Shown here: piece after piece, positions 62,760-64,000 of the stretch
Position numbering within the stretch: position 1 is the first letter of the stretch
How the letters are laid out: every line of letters starts with the position of its first letter
Origin: JBNAGF01 sp049801055
Lineage (GTDB): Bacteria; Pseudomonadota; Alphaproteobacteria; Rhodobacterales; Rhodobacteraceae
NCBI RefSeq assembly: GCF_049801055.1
Contig: NZ_JBNAGF010000009.1
Span: forward strand, 1-64,000
Direction of reading: 5' to 3'
Length of the DNA stretch: 64,000 nt
Program-made: the position numbers and the translations under genes
The notes under the pieces: model-generated
What the model was told of the DNA's origin: nothing
Seen by the model: the letters and a program-made list of their open reading frames with translations, nothing else
Database searches by the model: none

Positions 62760-63641
62760 ATGCTTAAACGTGTCCACTTTCCGACATCGGTACTGCCGTA
62801 TCTTCTGGTGGCGCCGCAAATCATCATCACTTTGGTGTTTTTCATCTGGCCCGCCAGCCAGGCGATATACCAGTCGTTCCTGATTGAAGATGCATTTGGG
62901 TTGTCGACCGAGTTCGTCTGGTTCGAGAATTTTGCCTATCTGCTTCAGGACCAGCATTATCGGGACAGTTTTGGGCGCACGATTTTCTTTTCGATTGCGG
63001 TTGCCTTTCTTTCCATGTTCACCGCGTTGCTCCTTGCAGGTTTTGCCGACCGGGTAATCCGGGGAGCGATGACCTATCGGACGTTACTTATCTGGCCATA
63101 TGCCGTGGCTCCGGTTTTGGCGGGCGCGCTTTGGGTGTTCATGTTCAACCCGACATTGGGGATTTTTCCCTTTCTACTCGACATGATTGGGGTTGATTGG
63201 AACCACTATCTGAACGGTTCACAGGCTATGGCGCTGGTGATTTTTGCAGCCGCCTGGAAACAGATCGCCTACAATTTCCTGTTCTATTTGGCGGCGATGC
63301 AGGCGATCCCTCGCTCGGTGATCGAAGCAGCCGCGATAGACGGGGCCGGGCCGATACGGCGGTTTGCAACAATCATTTTCCCGCTGATATCGCCCACGAC
63401 TTTCTTCCTGCTGGTCATCAATGCTGTTTATGCCTTCTTTGACACCTTCGGGATCATCCACGCCGTGACGCAAGGCGGTCCGGCCAATGCGACAACGATT
63501 CTTGTCTACAAGGTCTACAATGACGGGTTTGTTGGGCTCGACCTTGGAGGCTCGGCCGCACAATCGGTTATCCTGATGGCATTGGTCATCGCCATGACGG
63601 TGGTTCAGTTCCGATACATCGAACGGAAGGTGGAATACTGA
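62760..63641 (+). CDS. ugpA: sn-Glycerol-3-phosphate ABC permease UgpA
   Basis: A 293-residue permease with six helices and the EAA loop VIEAAAIDGAGPIRRFATIIFP near residue 190. It begins VLPYLLVAPQIIITLVFFIWP, as in UgpA. It forms the channel with UgpE. The stop overlaps the ugpE ATG (TGATG). Confidence 0.95.
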   Translation: MLKRVHFPTSVLPYLLVAPQIIITLVFFIWPASQAIYQSFLIEDAFGLSTEFVWFENFAYLLQDQHYRDSFGRTIFFSIAVAFLSMFTALLLAGFADRVIRGAMTYRTLLIWPYAVAPVLAGALWVFMFNPTLGIFPFLLDMIGVDWNHYLNGSQAMALVIFAAAWKQIAYNFLFYLAAMQAIPRSVIEAAAIDGAGPIRRFATIIFPLISPTTFFLLVINAVYAFFDTFGIIHAVTQGGPANATTILVYKVYNDGFVGLDLGGSAAQSVILMALVIAMTVVQFRYIERKVEY

Positions 63642-64000
63642 TGGTTGAGAACCGCCCCTTCCTTGCTTTGCTTTCGCATTTCGTGCTGATCCTCGGAATT
63701 GCCATTGTTGCGCTGCCGATCTGGATCACCTTTGTTGCCGCCACGCATGATGCTGTTCGAATGACGCAGGCGCCAATCCCGATGATGCCGGGCGGACATT
63801 TCTGGGAGAACTTCAAACAAACTCTGTTTGGCGCCGGACTGTCCGGAACCGAGGTTGCCCCGGTCTGGCGAATGCTGCTGAACTCGTTGGCAATGGCAAT
63901 GATGATTGCAATTGGCAAAATCGCGATCTCGCTGATTTCGGCCTTTGCTATCGTCTACTTTAAGTTTCCGTTTCGGATGGGGTTCTTCTGGCTGATCTTC
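63641..64000 (+). CDS. ugpE: sn-Glycerol-3-phosphate ABC permease UgpE (partial)
   Basis: The first 120 residues, cut by the window edge. A first helix (SHFVLILGIAIVALPIWIT), the VAATHDAV motif and MLNSLAMAMMIAIGKIAISLISAFA fit UgpE. Coupled to ugpA by TGATG. Confidence 0.92.
   Translation, partial: MVENRPFLALLSHFVLILGIAIVALPIWITFVAATHDAVRMTQAPIPMMPGGHFWENFKQTLFGAGLSGTEVAPVWRMLLNSLAMAMMIAIGKIAISLISAFAIVYFKFPFRMGFFWLIF

Noticed and set aside
61334..62845. Minus-strand ORF of 503 codons opposite ugpB
   Set aside because: UgpB is certain on the plus strand; the antisense frame has no family features and crosses the ugpB-ugpA hairpin.
1..64000. CRISPR array, tRNA or rRNA genes, insertion sequences
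   Set aside because: No regularly spaced repeats with spacers, no tRNA-like cloverleaf or rRNA stretch, and no transposase was recognised on reading both strands.

Overview
The window looks like part of a large extrachromosomal replicon (plasmid or chromid) of a marine alphaproteobacterium in the Rhodobacterales, probably the Roseobacter group. The grounds are the GC-rich codon use, an RpoE-ChrR singlet-oxygen regulon, roseobacter-style pca and kyn genes, a spike-base protein of the Rhodobacter gene transfer agent (GTA) type, and a plasmid-type Rep_3 initiator with parAB. No rRNA, tRNA, CRISPR array or insertion sequence was recognised. One 10-N assembly gap lies at 16090-16099.

Layout. (1) 0-14.4 kb is a surface-polysaccharide locus: YjbF/YjbH, a phosphatase, a cyanophycin-synthetase-like ATP-grasp enzyme, an ExoY-type priming transferase, three glycosyltransferases, a sulfotransferase, a Wzy-like polymerase, an acyltransferase and a Wzx-like flippase. 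Together they could build a sulfated and acylated Wzx/Wzy-type exopolysaccharide. Export components (Wza/Wzc) are not in the window. (2) 14.4-16.0 kb holds a right-handed beta-helix protein and a GTA-type spike-base protein, translationally coupled. (3) 16.1-20.5 kb is the replication/partition core: parB, parA, an origin with 22-bp-phased iterons, DnaA boxes and an AT-rich stretch, then the Rep_3 initiator. Five identical parS-like palindromes occur between 13.5 and 18.8 kb, three of them inside coding sequence. (4) 20.5-29.2 kb is mixed: a ClpP-like periplasmic protein, a small secreted protein, Tex, an RHE_PE00001-type protein, a CocE-type hydrolase and a GMC oxidoreductase. (5) 29.2-41.9 kb is a photooxidative-stress island: DUF3095-SDR-photolyase, rpoE-chrR, fasciclin, SDR-DUF1365, and amine oxidase-cfa-chalcone isomerase-like-MFS-DUF3833-DUF3833. 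Four promoters with the pattern TGATC(C/G)-N16-CGTA tie it together. (6) 42.2-51.2 kb is aromatic and tryptophan catabolism: pobA, pcaC, pcaH, pcaG, a beta-keto acid cleavage enzyme, then kynurenine formamidase, tryptophan dioxygenase, kynureninase and a CoA transferase. (7) 51.2-60.3 kb holds a formate/nitrite channel with a secreted phosphodiesterase, then a TetR-controlled operon that combines a periplasmic metallo-beta-lactamase-fold hydrolase, an unknown membrane protein, a MacB/FtsX-type ABC pair and a ZnuA-like metal-binding protein. (8) 60.3-64 kb is a LysR regulator divergent from ugpB-ugpA-ugpE (glycerol-3-phosphate uptake), running off the right edge.

Points of most interest: the spike-base/beta-helix pair between a polysaccharide locus and the partition genes; parS sites embedded in coding sequence; the unusual zinc-type operon with an export-type ABC transporter; the four-promoter RpoE regulon on a mobile-type replicon; and a cyanophycin-synthetase relative with a decayed Mur-ligase domain.
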